Source of the DNA: Heterohyrax brucei
Lineage: Eukaryota > Chordata > Mammalia > Hyracoidea > Procaviidae
DNA: 64,000 bases
NCBI GenBank assembly: GCA_028571685.1
Contig: CM053146.1
Location: forward strand, 109,219,431-109,283,430
Reading direction: 5' to 3'
A program made the position numbers and the translations under genes. Shown one piece after another: positions 48,606 to 59,834 of the stretch (positions within the stretch are counted from its first letter, which is position 1; each line of letters starts with the position of its first letter). The notes below the pieces were generated by a model, which saw only the letters and a list, made by a program, of their open reading frames with translations, had not been told where the DNA came from and did no database searches.

Positions 48606-49109
48606 ACCATGGGGAACAATTGGCCCCGACGGTGTTTCTCAGAGTATGGACCCAGGACACTGCATCAGAACCAGGCCCACCCTGCCCTCCCAGGGAGAAG
48701 CTCTGAGGGTAGAACACAGACACATGTGAGAACCACAGGTCTTGATGGCCCAAAGGCCGGTTTTTCAAATTATCATTATTTTGCTTTGGAATGTTGGGAT
48801 TTATAGGGCAAGAATACTCTAAAAATTTAAATTCAGAGCAGCACAATGCTGAAAGTCTGAAAGACTTTTTTTGGATTTGCTGACAATGATTTAATCAGCA
48901 GATGTCACCATGTAATAGTTGGGCATATCCCTTCCATGTTTCTCATTTTTGGAAAGGCAAAGTTTGCTGCTGGCATTGTAGCATGGAAATATTTATGGTA
49001 ATTTAGTATTATGTTTAATGAAAATAATTTTTCTTTTACTTTCACTGCTTACTAAAAGTTTATCTTTGATTAAGCATTCTTTGTTTTTGTTTTTGTTTTC
49101 CCTCCTCAG

Positions 49110-49168
49110 CATCATTGACAAAGAAGTTTCCCTAATGGCAGAAATGGATAAAGTGAAAGAAGAAGCCA
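49110..49168 (+). CDS. SPATS2L: SPATS2L coding exon 5 of the window (59 bp microexon-like)
   Basis: The acceptor is cctcctcag, preceded by a T-rich tract with (TTTTTG) runs, and the donor is gtaagt. It enters in phase 2 and leaves in phase 1. It completes the cysteine codon and encodes IIDKEVSLMAEMDKVKEEA, a continuation of the helical core. With 59 bases it is not a multiple of three, so skipping would shift the frame. A reverse-oriented AfroSINE begins only about 26 bases after the donor and another lies about 500 bases upstream, so the exon sits inside a repeat cluster. Confidence 0.93.
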
Positions 49169-49194
49169 GTAAGTAGACACCTAGTTGTTTGGTT

Positions 49195-49575
49195 TAAAAA
49201 CAAAACTGTTGCTGTCGAGTTCAACTCATAGTGATCCTATAGGACAGAGTAGAACTGGGCCAAAGGGTTTCCAAGGTAGTAATCTTTAAAGGGAGCCTGG
49301 GGGGTATAGTGGCTTAAGAGCCCAGCTGCTAACCAAAAGGTCAAAAGTTTGACTTCAGTTGATCCTTGGTAACTATATGGGACAGTTCTGCTCTGTCCCT
49401 GTAGGGCCACTACAAATCAGAATTGACTAGACAGCAATAAGTTTGTTTTTTTAAACTCTTTACAAAGCAGACTGCCATATCTTTCTCCCATGTAATTAGT
49501 GGTTGGTGGGTGTGAACTGCCAGACTTTTGATTATCAGCTGAGTGCTTAACCACTGCATCACCAGGGTTTCTTAG
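49195..49575 (-). repeat. AfroSINE, reverse, split by a nested forward copy
   Basis: The left part, 49195-49288 (gctgtcgagttcaactcata ... gtagtaatctttaaa), and the right part, 49454-49575 (aaagcagactgccatatctt ... accagggtttct), are two halves of one element. The break falls where the family consensus reads continuously through atctttac. Confidence 0.9.
49289..49453 (+). repeat. AfroSINE, forward, nested in a reverse AfroSINE
   Basis: The head is tagtggcttaagagcccagc, with a B-box region gtttgacttcagttg and tail tcagaattgactagacagca ending in T7. The sequence tttaaa lies on both sides and may be part of the target duplication. Confidence 0.9.
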
Positions 49576-49584
49576 TTGTTAGGT

Positions 49585-49772
49585 GAACCCCAAAACTAAA
49601 GCCACTACCCTCAAGTCGATTCCAACTCAAACTGACTCCATAAGGTTTCCAAGCTGTATATCAGTGGAAGCAGACTGCCATGTCTCTCTCCTGCAGAGCC
49701 ACTGGTGGTTTTGAACCACTAACCTTTTGGTTAGCAGCCAAGTATTTTAACCACTGCACCACCCAGGCTCCT
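49585..49772 (-). repeat. AfroSINE, reverse, long variant
   Basis: It contains tcaagtcgattccaactcaa, gaagcagactgccatgtctc and aaccactgcaccacccaggc. It follows the nested pair with about ten bases between. Confidence 0.9.
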
Positions 49773-51071
49773 TGTAGAGCCTCCCAATCAAAAGCAATCC
49801 ATGGGTCAGGCTGACGGGGATATTGGATTCTGGGCAAGGTCCTAAACTTCACGCTGAAATCCTGGTTTATGAGCTCTGTGGTGGTCTTAGGCCAGTTACT
49901 TATTAGCACCTGGAAACCTCATTTGACAAAAGGGTACAGTCCCCCTCCCCCTCAGGACTATGGGATTGTATGGGTGGCAGAATAGGCAACAGTAAATAGT
50001 AAGAGTCATGTGAATTTTTTTTAAGTTCAAGGAAATATAAAAGGCTACTTATAGTTAATTGTGTTTCAAATTTAGTATTAAATTGTAAAACAAATTGTCA
50101 AGCCTTCTTCGAAATCTTGGTACACTATTTATGCAGTTATTCTTGCTTGTTCTTTGTAAATTCAAGCAAATCAAGTTTACCAAGTTAAATTCCCCTGAAA
50201 AATTTGTTCAGTCTTTAAACTTAGTTACTTAAACTCTCCTTAACTATTTGAACTACACTTATAAATTTAATATACCTGACTTTTTTTCCAAGCACTTCAG
50301 ATGGCTATGAAAAGGCAAATTGACAAACCTAATAAGCAAAATATGCCTAAACTTTCAGACAACTCTTTAAGGATTAATAAATCAAGTTTTCCTAAAATAC
50401 TTAATTCAGATTCATTGATATCACTGAAAACTACAAAAACAGTCAATTACACATTTTAAATTGAAACCATAAGTCAGATTGCTTAATGCACCAAATAATT
50501 CTGTTTAACTAATGAACATATTGGGATTATCTTGACCATTGCAAACCTTTTCCTAAATTTAGCATGAAGTATGAGTACTGTGGGTTTTGATTTATTTTAT
50601 TATCTTAATGTGTGTTTCAAAACCTTTCAGCTGTTACAAAGTTACCCACTAGGCTGAGGTTTATGGATTGGAAGTTTTAGTTGTGAGATTGTGCAGGCAG
50701 ATTTAACACCAGCCACCGGAGTGCTCCCTGAGCCGCAAGACACGCTGCAGACACGCTGCAACCTTTCTCATTATTGAATTCAGTCTGCTGTGTCAATGGG
50801 AACCCCAAGGCCATATTTTGCAGTTGGGATTTAGCTTTAGAATCCATACACCCTGGGCATTTAAAATTTTTTATTCTTACGCAAGTTTTATCCTGGGAAT
50901 TGGGTACATGGCAGTCTGCACCCTTAGCCAGGTTATAGTGAAATGCTTTTACCATTGACATCAGTGACTCTCTTTACTGGAATCCACAATCAGACCAGAT
51001 TCTTCCTTCATTTCATATTTGTGTTATCTGGCTCTGAGGTCAAAACACATGGTCCCTTTGTAGAAAATACC

Positions 51072-51222
51072 TGTTGTTATTGTTGCACTCACTCACTGCC
51101 GGGCTGGCTCATAGTGACCCTAGAGGTCAGATTAGAACTGCCCCATTGAGTTTCCAGGGAGCACCTGGTGGATTTGAACTGTCAGCCTGTTGCTTAGCAG
51201 ATGTAGCACTTAACCCATTACA
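51072..51222 (-). repeat. AfroSINE, reverse
   Basis: It contains ggtcagattagaactgcccc, gagcacctggtggatttgaa and agatgtagcacttaaccc. The block attgttgcac occurs on both sides and is a likely target-site duplication. Confidence 0.88.
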
Positions 51223-51867
51223 TATTGTTGCACTATTTTATAAATAATTTTGGACATTTTAGAATCTAAAATATAGCAAGTTTTAGTAAATGTCAGGAGA
51301 TGTGGCCCAGGGTTCAATTGGGGAACATTTAGATAGTCAGACATAATTCTTTTGATAAGAAATTATTTTGTTCTTATGAAATTGGTCAGTTTCTTTAGGA
51401 AAGTGGACTGTAAACATGACACGATTGTCCCTGTTTCTCAGGTAGAGCTCATTTGTTTCTTTCAGTTTTATGCCCTGTTCGGAAACATGCTAACAGTCAG
51501 TACATACACAAATGGTTCTCTAGCCCCAAAATAGAAAGTTAGCAGCACATGACTTCCTTAGAGGATAGCACAAGACCTCCGGTTTCACGTACTCATTCTT
51601 TCTTGGGCCAATAATATTAGGTGCCCAAACCTGTGGAATTTGGAGTATTTCTGGAACACGTCCCCATTCTTAAACATCGGCTGCATGCTTGCTTCTCTGC
51701 CAGGCATGGTTAGAGACTGCTCACAAAGTGAACAAGTAGATGTGAAGCCTGCTGTCACAGAGCTTTCAGACCAGCTGAAGCAGCTCGATTGCTTGGCAGC
51801 ATGCAGATACCTTGAGTAGTTGGTACTGCACATCTTCATTTTGAATTGTGTTTGACCCACTTCAAGG

Positions 51868-52010
51868 CCTGTCAGGGCTCAGGCCTTGGAGACAAACTGA
51901 GTCCCAATCAAGGCTCCACCCACTTGCCAGCTGTGTGACCTTGCACTGTTTGGTTAACTTCTCAAAAGTCTGAGGTTCTATATCAGAAAGATGAAGACAG
52001 TATCTATCTG
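51868..52010 (+). repeat. MIR SINE, forward
   Basis: ttggagacaaactgagtccc, ttgccagctgtgtgaccttg and the trailing ctcaaaagtctgaggttc follow MIR order. Confidence 0.8.
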
Positions 52011-52544
52011 AAAGGCTGAAAGATTAAATGAGAAAATACACAATGTACTCACAAAAAACAAACAGCTCTTATTAGTACATAGACTGGTGCAATCACAGTG
52101 AGAAAATGGAGGTCTCAGAGGCAAATGGCATCTCACAAGTGACATGCCCGTGTCAGCTATGTGGCTGCTGCACAGATAGAAGGAACCATTGAATTTCCCT
52201 TTCCCAACAAGTACAGAACTGTGCATGCACACACTGTCTTAAACTTACATGTCTGTGTAAATTTTCTAATGTAAACAGTATTTTCTACACTATTTCCTGC
52301 ACACAGTGTAGACTGTCTTTTATTATAATGAAAACTCTGATGTCCCTCGTGGTGCCTAACACAGTGCTGGGAAGACTGTGGGTACTTAATATATATTAGA
52401 TGAAGAAGAGTGAATTCAGGTTCTAAACTGTAGAATCCAGTCTTAGTGAACATTCTAGTATAATTACAAAAAAGAAGTATATTCTGGATGACTATATCTG
52501 ACTATTAATACTATTTGCAGGTGGCATTTTTTTAAAGTATGCTG

Positions 52545-52675
52545 TATGAAACACTTTGCATACGTTAGTTCGTTTAGTCTCATAGCAGCCCTGCCAGGTG
52601 TATGTGATGATTATTGCACACTTATAATGTATAATGACGAAACTTGGCATGTGGTAGTGCTAGAATCCCAGACTG
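52545..52675 (-). repeat. MIR-like repeat, reverse
   Basis: ctcatagcagccctgccagg and gaatcccagactgtc resemble a reversed MIR, with low identity. Confidence 0.45.
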
Positions 52676-53916
52676 TCTTTGTGTACCAGCACAACTGAAG
52701 GCTGAGATACGTGGGTTCTTGGGGTGTCTTTGTCTGTTATCGATATAGGTAGGAAATATTGCTTTCTGCATTAACAGAAACACATATATTGTGACACAAG
52801 ATGCAAAATTCACAAAATTTTTTAAAGAATAAAAAGAATTTTGCTTGAAGTGCTTCAAGAACGGCTTCTACTCAAACTCCACCTCCTCCCAGATTGTGAC
52901 TACCCTCTCTGTGGTGGGATGTTGTGTGAGAAGCCTGAGATTTTTGTGGTTCAGGTAATAAGAGCAAGCTTCCAACAGGTTCAGCTTCCAAAATATCCCC
53001 AAAACTTAATGTGTAAATCCTACTGAGAAAATATTTTTTTAAGTCTATTGGTTAGTATTTATAAAACTACATAAATCATATTAATGACGTCTCGAGTGCT
53101 ATGAAAGTCACAGCTACATGGAATGATTTCCCGCTACAGATTTCCTTTAAGGATGATGCTTTCAAAACACCTTGACTATTCTATTCTAAATTACCTGGTG
53201 TAAATCTCAGGGTCTGATCTGCTTTTGTTGTTTGGTTTGGTTTTGCTTTCTGTGATTGATGTTTTTGAGGTGAAAATGTTGTCCCCTAAAGAATATTGCT
53301 TAAGTTCTAAAGTTTTAAGGCTTTTTCATAATGAAAGGCTTTGAAATGTTAATGAAAGTATATGTAAAATGCATCCCAAGACTTGCTGATGCAAAGTGTT
53401 CATTTGCATGAGTGTAAACTCAGAATTTATTGATGAACCTGCACCTGCATTCTTATTTTAGGGCCCTGCTGACAGCTATTTCTAGGAAATCTGTTGTTTA
53501 GTGTGAATGCCCATGTTCTGCTTAATCAAAAAGAACAATTACCCTTAACTGTCACCAGTCCCACAAATGATCCAGCAAGGAAGTCAGAACTCTTTATTGT
53601 ATAGGCACTGGAGGTCTGATCACACAGGGATCAAGGCTCGTGACCCCCTTACTAGTCAAGTGTGAGCCTTTAGCACTTTGCTTAATTTGGGCTTACTTTG
53701 CAAGAGTGAAGTGTCTTGTGTCATCTTCCTACTCAGGAATCTTTTTTCTCACACTACAGACCTTAGTTCCATCCATAAGTTCCATTTTAATGGGCTATAA
53801 ATAATCAGTTAATCCATTGACAGCTTGGGTCTGAGTCATTTTTAAGTGGCTCCTATAGAAAAGGAACTTTCATCTTTCTTTCCATATTTTTATTTTAAAT
53901 TCATTTCACTTTATTA

Positions 53917-53957
53917 TCGGATCCGACTCAACGGCACTTGGCTGACTTTGGCTGACT
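53917..53957 (+). repeat. AfroSINE tail-only fragment (acttggct variant)
   Basis: atcggatccgactcaacggc is followed by acttggctgactttggctga, with the last block roughly doubled as at 19814. Confidence 0.6.
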
Positions 53958-53974
53958 TCATTATCAGTTGTCAG

Positions 53975-54105
53975 TAGCAGATTTATTCATTCACTGAATC
54001 TGTCATTCAGCAAACATACTGGGTGGGCATCTGCTACCTACCAGGCACTGGGTGATGTGGATACAAAGAACTACAGGCTACAGTCTGGGCTGTGATCTCA
54101 CAGTG
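53975..54105 (-). repeat. LINE-2 3' end, reverse
   Basis: ttcattcactgaatctgtca, taccaggcactgggtgatgt and gatacaaagaactacaggc resemble a reversed LINE-2 end. Confidence 0.6.
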
Positions 54106-54609
54106 ACTGAAAATGCCTTCAGGGCTCGGAAGATGACCTAAATGTGCCGAGCAGGCACCATGTTCATCTCACAGGGTGGCAGCACCCAGCTCTGGCCTCT
54201 GGCTCTTGTATGGGAATGCTGGCCAACAATGGCCAGAAATTTTAACATCTACAAGAAGCCAAAAGTCCAGGGTCTGAATGAAATCTCATAATTTTTAAAT
54301 ATGCTTATAAGTTTATAAAAGTAGCATTGTGGACCAAAATAGTTGTACTCTCTGGTTGCAAGTGATGGTGAGCCATCTTTTTGTGGCCTGTAGTCTAACT
54401 AGGTAACCTGTTTCACTGAGAATTCCTGCACTCCCGTCATGGGGCCAGAGGTTTCACTGGTTCCTCTGGGCCCTGAAAAACCAGCAGGCTGAATCAGGCT
54501 CTACCCAGCAGTGTGGTGGTGTAAGTGGCAGTCTGTGGAGCCCCATGTAAATAAAGCAGAGTTAGAGTGACATGTGGCAGATGGTTCATCTAGCCTGCCC
54601 GTTCATGTT

Positions 54610-54728
54610 TATCAGTCCTGAATCAGAGTTACCCTGTGAGACAGAGTAGAACTTTCCAAAAAGGTTTCCTGGAAGAGGCTGGTGGATATCACCTGCCGAC
54701 CTTTTGGTTAGCAGCCGAAGTCGAATAG
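54610..54728 (-). repeat. AfroSINE, reverse, partial
   Basis: It contains gagacagagtagaactttcc and cgaccttttggttagcagcc. The tail and part of the head are decayed. Confidence 0.8.
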
Positions 54729-55440
54729 GTTAGTTAGTTTACAGATACCACAACACTGATAGCAGTATAAAACAGTGCTTTTTGGTCTGTCTGGAGAATT
54801 TTTTGTGGTTTGCAGAGAATCTTAACTCTCAATTCAATGTCTTTCTTTTTATGTTTTTGAGGTGACTATTTTTGACATTTTACAAACTAATAACCCTTAA
54901 AATCAGGAAGCATATTATTTGGCTCTGCGTTGGCCCTGTGAATCTGGTCTAATGAAGCAGTTAATTTTTGCACAGCCACAGATGGAATGTGAATTGGATG
55001 TGCATGTTGTGTAGGTTAAATGGGCTTCTCTTAGAACTTAAAGTGTTTGTCCAAAGAAAATGAAGGCAGTTCTTGTAGACTTCAGTGGCAGAGCTGCTCA
55101 TCTTTTGGAAAATCAGACTTTACATTAAATCTTACCCTTTGTATCTGTCTTCTTGGCCTCTGAGTTCCAGAATCTTTGGGGAGACACACATCAACCTGTG
55201 GGCTACTACACCTGTTTGAACCTAATCTGACAGGGGTGCGAGAATGTGGCACCAGGAACTTCCTGGTGCCTTCCCTACATGGGCAGATGTTAAGAGTACA
55301 CACCAATCCAGTTCAAGCTGGCTTTGACATCATTCTTGGGATTTTTCCATTGGGGACACTTACAGCAAAGTCATAAGACACTCTGTCCGTCCGGAACTTC
55401 TCTCTGCAGAAAGGAAATATATCTGCAGAGCCTCAAAAGC

Positions 55441-55465
55441 AGTGTTTTGTTTTGTTTTGTTTTCT
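55441..55465. repeat. Short (GTTTT)n run
   Basis: Four to five GTTTT units. Confidence 0.75.
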
Positions 55466-55979
55466 CAACTCATAAAAGATAACAGAATAAAAGTCTTTTG
55501 TGTAACTCCCAAAACACAGCTAGTTGCCTTCAGAGTATATGTTAAAGTTCAGGAGGTCTGTTATTGTGAGACTTTAATGTACAGTACATACAGAATGTTT
55601 TTGCTTAGTGGACTCCTTATCTTTGCACATTCAGATAGATTTTAATAAGTGCCTGTCTCTGGAGTTAATTTGTTCTGAGTAACTCACAAATTAAAAAATT
55701 TAGATTGAACAGGTGAGATCAGAGGCCAGTGAAGAAAATGAAGAATGTGGGTGGGCTGTGAATCAGAGAGACTGTGTTTGGTTTGGGAATTGGGGGATGA
55801 GGACATGTGGGAGTGGGTTGTCAGATAAAATAGACATGAAGAGTGCACCCAACTCAAAAAACGGAGTCATGCTCTAACAAAGCCATTAGTCTGTAGAGGA
55901 AGAACTGGTTCTAAGAAGTTAATTCATCTAATATGTTTAAATCTCTGGCCCTAATGTATTATTCCTTCTTATTTGGCAG

Positions 55980-56089
55980 TGGAAATTCTGACTGCTCGGC
56001 AGAAGAAAGCAGAAGAACTAAAGAGACTGACTGACTTAGCCAGTCAGATGGCAGAGATGCAGCTGGCTGAACTCAGGGCAGAAATTAAG
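55980..56089 (+). CDS. SPATS2L: SPATS2L coding exon 6 of the window (110 bp), coiled-coil segment
   Basis: The acceptor is atttggcag and the donor is gtcagt. It enters in phase 1 and leaves in phase 0. It completes a methionine codon and encodes EILTARQKKAEELKRLTDLA followed by SQMAEMQLAELRAEIK. Leucine, isoleucine, alanine and methionine recur at heptad-like spacing with glutamate and lysine between them, which fits a coiled coil. This is inferred from the residue pattern and was not scored. Confidence 0.94.
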
Positions 56090-56982
56090 GTCAGTGGCAA
56101 AATGTCACAGCCTGAATCCTGAGCCAGAGATCGGATCCCCATTGTGTTCCTTTTGTAGCCAGCACGTGCCATGCTCTGAGGAGCTAACGTCGTGACCCAG
56201 CTCTCTAGTGAAGATGAATTAGGAAATACCAAAGGGTGAAGAACTACCCAATCGCTGTATTGAATGTGAACTGTCTTATTATAGAGGGAGAGCGCAAGCT
56301 ATTAGTCAGCAGAAACTGACCAAAATAAAACATCCTCAACTATGAATTATAGCTGAGATGGTGGATATTATCTTTACTATACATAATTTATTACAAACAC
56401 TCACATGTGAACACACACAAGTATGAACTTAGTGTAACAGCTGTATCCTCTTATAGGTCATTTTCCCCTTTAGAAAGAATGGGACCCACAAATATGTATG
56501 TACTGTATTTCTTACTTGCAAGCAGTAAAAAGTGGCAAACCTCAGCAACAAGTACAATTTGACAGAATGTAGGTGTAGCTCATTAAAGCAGAGTACCGTG
56601 TGAAGAATCAGGTCTACCACCAGGCAGAAACCTGGGTGACTTGGGTCCTGTAGGTTGCAGGAATTACCAGACACTGCCATCACGTGAATGTCATTGTCAG
56701 CCTTTGTGCCACTGCATGATTCAGAGCTCCAAGAGAGACATTCTAAGTAGCCTCTACTTAGGTCACATCTGTAATTTGACAAAGACAAGGTATAGCATCT
56801 TGATTGACAGGACCACCAAAGCTGTTTCCAAAGCAACAAGAATGGTTTTTCAAAACTGTATTAGGGTACTGTTACCCAAAGAGGGAATGGGTACCAGAAA
56901 GGCAAAAAAAAAAGTGTCTACAACAGAATAGGCAGTTAAGGTTTATAAATATCCCCTTATCCTCCTCTTTCACCTCAGTATA

Positions 56983-57032
56983 CTACACACACATGTGCAC
57001 AGGTACGTACACACACAGGCACACACACACCA
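56983..57032. repeat. CA-rich imperfect microsatellite
   Basis: Interrupted CA runs (acacacacatg, acacacacaggcacacacac). Confidence 0.75.
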
Positions 57033-57239
57033 TAGCTTCTTTCTCATTTCCCATTTCCCATATGGAACTCGAACAGTTCTGAGACACAGTTGTGACTAAC
57101 TGGATAAGTAAGATTGTCTGTTCACCTGGGCATAAGACTAGTTGAGTATGGTAGGAAGTTGCAAGTGACTTTTGCAGCCCCCTCCATCGTGGTGAGGCAT
57201 GGGGAAGCGTCATGGGGAAGGGTGCCTCTTGTGAGCGTA

Positions 57240-57480
57240 CTGGGAAGCTCCGGAGGTCTTCTACTTCCCACCGTCCCCCTTCTAGCCTTTGCTGTCTCTT
57301 ACCCAGCCCACTACAGTTGCCTCCTAACTAGTCCTTCTGTCTTCACCAGCTGCCCCTAGCCTTGTCATTCATCCTCCAAGGACTAGAGTTGTAGCCCTAA
57401 ACCAGATCTGGTCTCTCCTACAAAACCTCCAGCTTGTTAAAACATCAAGTGAAGGATATAAAGTTGCCTGCTTCTGGTCT
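57240..57480 (+). repeat. LINE-2 fragment, forward
   Basis: It has cagttgcctcctaactagtc and accagctgcccctag, the order seen in LINE-2 before its 3' UTR. Confidence 0.5.
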
Positions 57481-57547
57481 GCTGAAAGCTACTCATCTTT
57501 CGAGTTGAACTTCTGCCTCTCAAAATCTTACACATCATTAAATGGTT

Positions 57548-57664
57548 AATGGCACAAGATTGGGAGTGAACCTATCCAGCTCAAAAATTTTCTACTTGTG
57601 TGACTTTGGATAAAGCACTTTTTCTCTTAAGATTCTTAGATCCGCAGTTCCTATACCTGTAAGG
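57548..57664 (+). repeat. MIR SINE, forward
   Basis: attttctacttgtgtgactt, tggataaagcactttttctc and gcagttcctatacctgtaag follow MIR order. It directly abuts an RTE fragment. Confidence 0.65.
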
Positions 57665-57665
57665 A

Positions 57666-58700
57666 GGTTAGGTGCCATTGAGTCCATTCTGACTCACAGT
57701 GACCCTGTGCACAACAGAAGGAAACACTGCCCGGTCCTGCGCCATGTCTACATTGGGTTTTGTGCTTAAACCCATTGTTGTGGCCACTGTGTCAGTCCAC
57801 CTCATTGAAGGTTTTCCTCTTTTTTGCTGACCCTCCACTCTAACCAAGCATGGTGTCCTTCTGCAGGAAATGATCCTTCCTGACAACATATGCAAGCTGT
57901 GTAAGATGCAGAATTGCCATCTTTGTTTCTAAGGAGCACTCTGGGTATACTTCTTCCAGAACAGATCTGTTTGTTCTTCTGGCACTCCATGCTGCATTCA
58001 ATATTCTTTTCCAACACCACAATTCAAAGGCATCAATTCTTCTGTCTTCCTTGTTCACTGTCAAGCTTTCACATGCATATGATGTGATTGAAAATACCAT
58101 GCCTTGGGTCCGGTGCACTTTAGTCTTCAAGGTGACATCTTCACTTTTCAGTACTTTGAAGAGGTCCTTAGCAGCTGAGTTTCCCAGTGCAGTACATCTT
58201 TTGCTTTCTTGACTGCTGCTTCCATGGGTGTTGATTGTGGACCCAAGTGAAATGAAATCCTTGACAACTTCAATTTATGATGATGTTCCTTACTGGCCCA
58301 TTTGTGAGGACTTTTGTCTTCTTGATGTTGAGGTGCAATCCATACTGAAGGCTGTGGCCCTTGATCTTCATCAGTAAGTGTTTCAAATCTTCTTCACTTC
58401 CAGCAAATACAGTGATGCCGTCTGTGTATCACAGGTTGTTAATGCATCTTTCTCCAATCTTGATGCCTTGTTTTTCTCCACTTAATCCAGTTTCTCAGAT
58501 TACTTGCTCGGCATACTGATTGAAAAGGTATGGTGCAAAGATACAACCCTGACACACCTTTTTTGACTTTAAACCTTGCAGTGTCCCCGTTCACACGCCT
58601 GCCTCTTGATCCATGTACCGATTCCTTAAGAGCACAATTAAGTGTTCTGGAATTCCCATTTTATGCTGTGCTTGCCGTAATTTGTTATGATCCACAAAGG
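57666..58700 (-). mobile_element. RTE-clade LINE, 3' 1.0 kb with reverse transcriptase remains
   Basis: It opens with the shared tail (gttaggtgccattgagtcca on +). On the minus strand DAFELWCWKRILNAAWSARR and the block after it form the C-terminal reverse transcriptase region (57840-58050). The catalytic YADD box reads YTDG at 58417-58428, with a stop just before it. It is 5' truncated with frame breaks. Confidence 0.9.
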
Positions 58701-59254
58701 TAGAGATTGTAATAGTACTGACTTCATAATAATGCAGTCAGATGAAAATAAGTTTACCTGTTGGGAATCTGGCCAGTGTCTGGTGAGTACTCAGTGATTT
58801 TTCTAATGTTCTACCTCTTAAATAATTCCCCATTCTCTTCAGTGGGAAGTAATTTCCTTCTCAAAGTCTTGAAGCACCAACCACATTCCACCTGGCATTG
58901 TATTTAGTGTGTTTGTTTCCCGTGCCATGCAGTGAACTCCTAATAAACTCGGGGGGACAGCGTCGGGGCTATTTCTGCCTTTCTGACTTTGTTATCTACC
59001 CATCTGTCTCCCTTTTAAATGAAAAGAGAAAAGCCTCTCACTTCCTTTAGCAGCAGTAGAAGAAACTCTAGCACTCAAGATCATGCTTTCTAGATCTTAA
59101 AAGCCTTTTAGGCTTATTAAAACACAGATAGGCGTCTAGGAAGGGTGGGATATTTTCCCTTGGCAGTTGATACACTGGGTGATAGGCCGGATTAGGAAGA
59201 CCATGCAGGATGCAGCCCAGACAGTGGCAGCAGAACATGAAGTGCTAGAAAGAG

Positions 59255-59460
59255 GGTAACCAGTTGCCTCGGTTCTGACCAACGGCAACCCTGTGTGTGT
59301 CAGGGAAGAGCTGTGCTCCATAGGGTTTTCAATGACTTATTTTTTGAAAGTAGGATCATCAGGCCTTTCTTCCAAGGTGCCTCTCGGTGGATTCAAACCT
59401 CCAACTTTTTGGTTAGCAGTCAACAAGCTCATTAACTATTTGTACTACCTAGGGACTCCA
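59255..59460 (-). repeat. AfroSINE, reverse, long variant
   Basis: It contains gtcagggaagagctgtgctc, catcaggcctttcttccaag and aactttttggttagcagtca. It ends about 270 bases before exon 7. Confidence 0.87.
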
Positions 59461-59731
59461 GAAGGCAGGTGAGGGGTAAAAGGTTAAAACAAATGAGTCC
59501 AAACACATGTTTTACTTGTGTCACAGTTATATCTCAGCCCAGGTGGAGAAAGCCAGCAGGACACACACTTCCAGAAAAAGAGGGTGATCACACCCCAGGC
59601 GGGGGACACCAACAAAGGGAGCTGCACGGCCGGTTACCCGCGTCCCGGGCCCAGCAGACTGGGTGAGGGCAGGTGCAGTGACTCAGGCCGTCTCTAACAC
59701 GGGACTTCTGTTTCCCTTCTTTGTCCTCTAG

Positions 59732-59834
59732 CACTTTGTCAGTGAACGTAAATATGATGAAGAGCTCGGGAAAGCGGCCCGATTCTCCTGTGACATTGAA
59801 CAGCTAAAGGCCCAAATCATGCTCTGTGGAGAGA
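59732..59834 (+). CDS. SPATS2L: SPATS2L coding exon 7 of the window (103 bp)
   Basis: The acceptor is ttgtcctctag and the donor is gtgagt. It enters in phase 0 and leaves in phase 1. It encodes HFVSERKYDEELGKAARFSC and DIEQLKAQIMLCGE, the last helical portion of the core before the protein becomes low in complexity. Two cysteines and the aromatic residues are as expected for the family. Confidence 0.94.

Larger units (their letters stand above)
23868..49109 (+). other. SPATS2L intron between exons 4 and 5 (25.24 kb)
   Basis: This is the largest intron in the window. It holds the LTR relic, RTE LINE fragments, three inverted repeats, a 71-bp tandem duplication and many SINEs, each listed separately. 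Nothing recognisable was seen in 23870-24800, 27495-28530, 29045-30675, 32240-32830, 33250-33585, 33730-36640, 37515-38860, 39680-40675, 40785-41475, 42985-44115, 44735-45825, 46410-47615 and 47815-48410. Several hypothetical open frames of 100-158 codons in these stretches lack codon bias, conserved motifs and splice context. Confidence 0.8.
49169..55979 (+). other. SPATS2L intron between exons 5 and 6 (6811 bp)
   Basis: It contains a SINE cluster at 49195-49772, further SINEs near 51.1 and 54.6 kb, MIR copies near 51.9 and 52.6 kb, and an L2-like piece near 54.0 kb. Nothing recognisable was seen in 49775-51070, 51225-51865, 52680-53915, 54110-54605 and 54730-55970. The part from 50000 to 50640 is notably AT-rich. 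Confidence 0.8.
56090..59731 (+). other. SPATS2L intron between exons 6 and 7 (3642 bp)
   Basis: It contains a CA-rich stretch, an L2-like piece, a MIR abutting an RTE LINE fragment, and a reverse AfroSINE. Nothing recognisable was seen in 56090-56980, 58705-59250 and 59465-59720. Confidence 0.8.
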
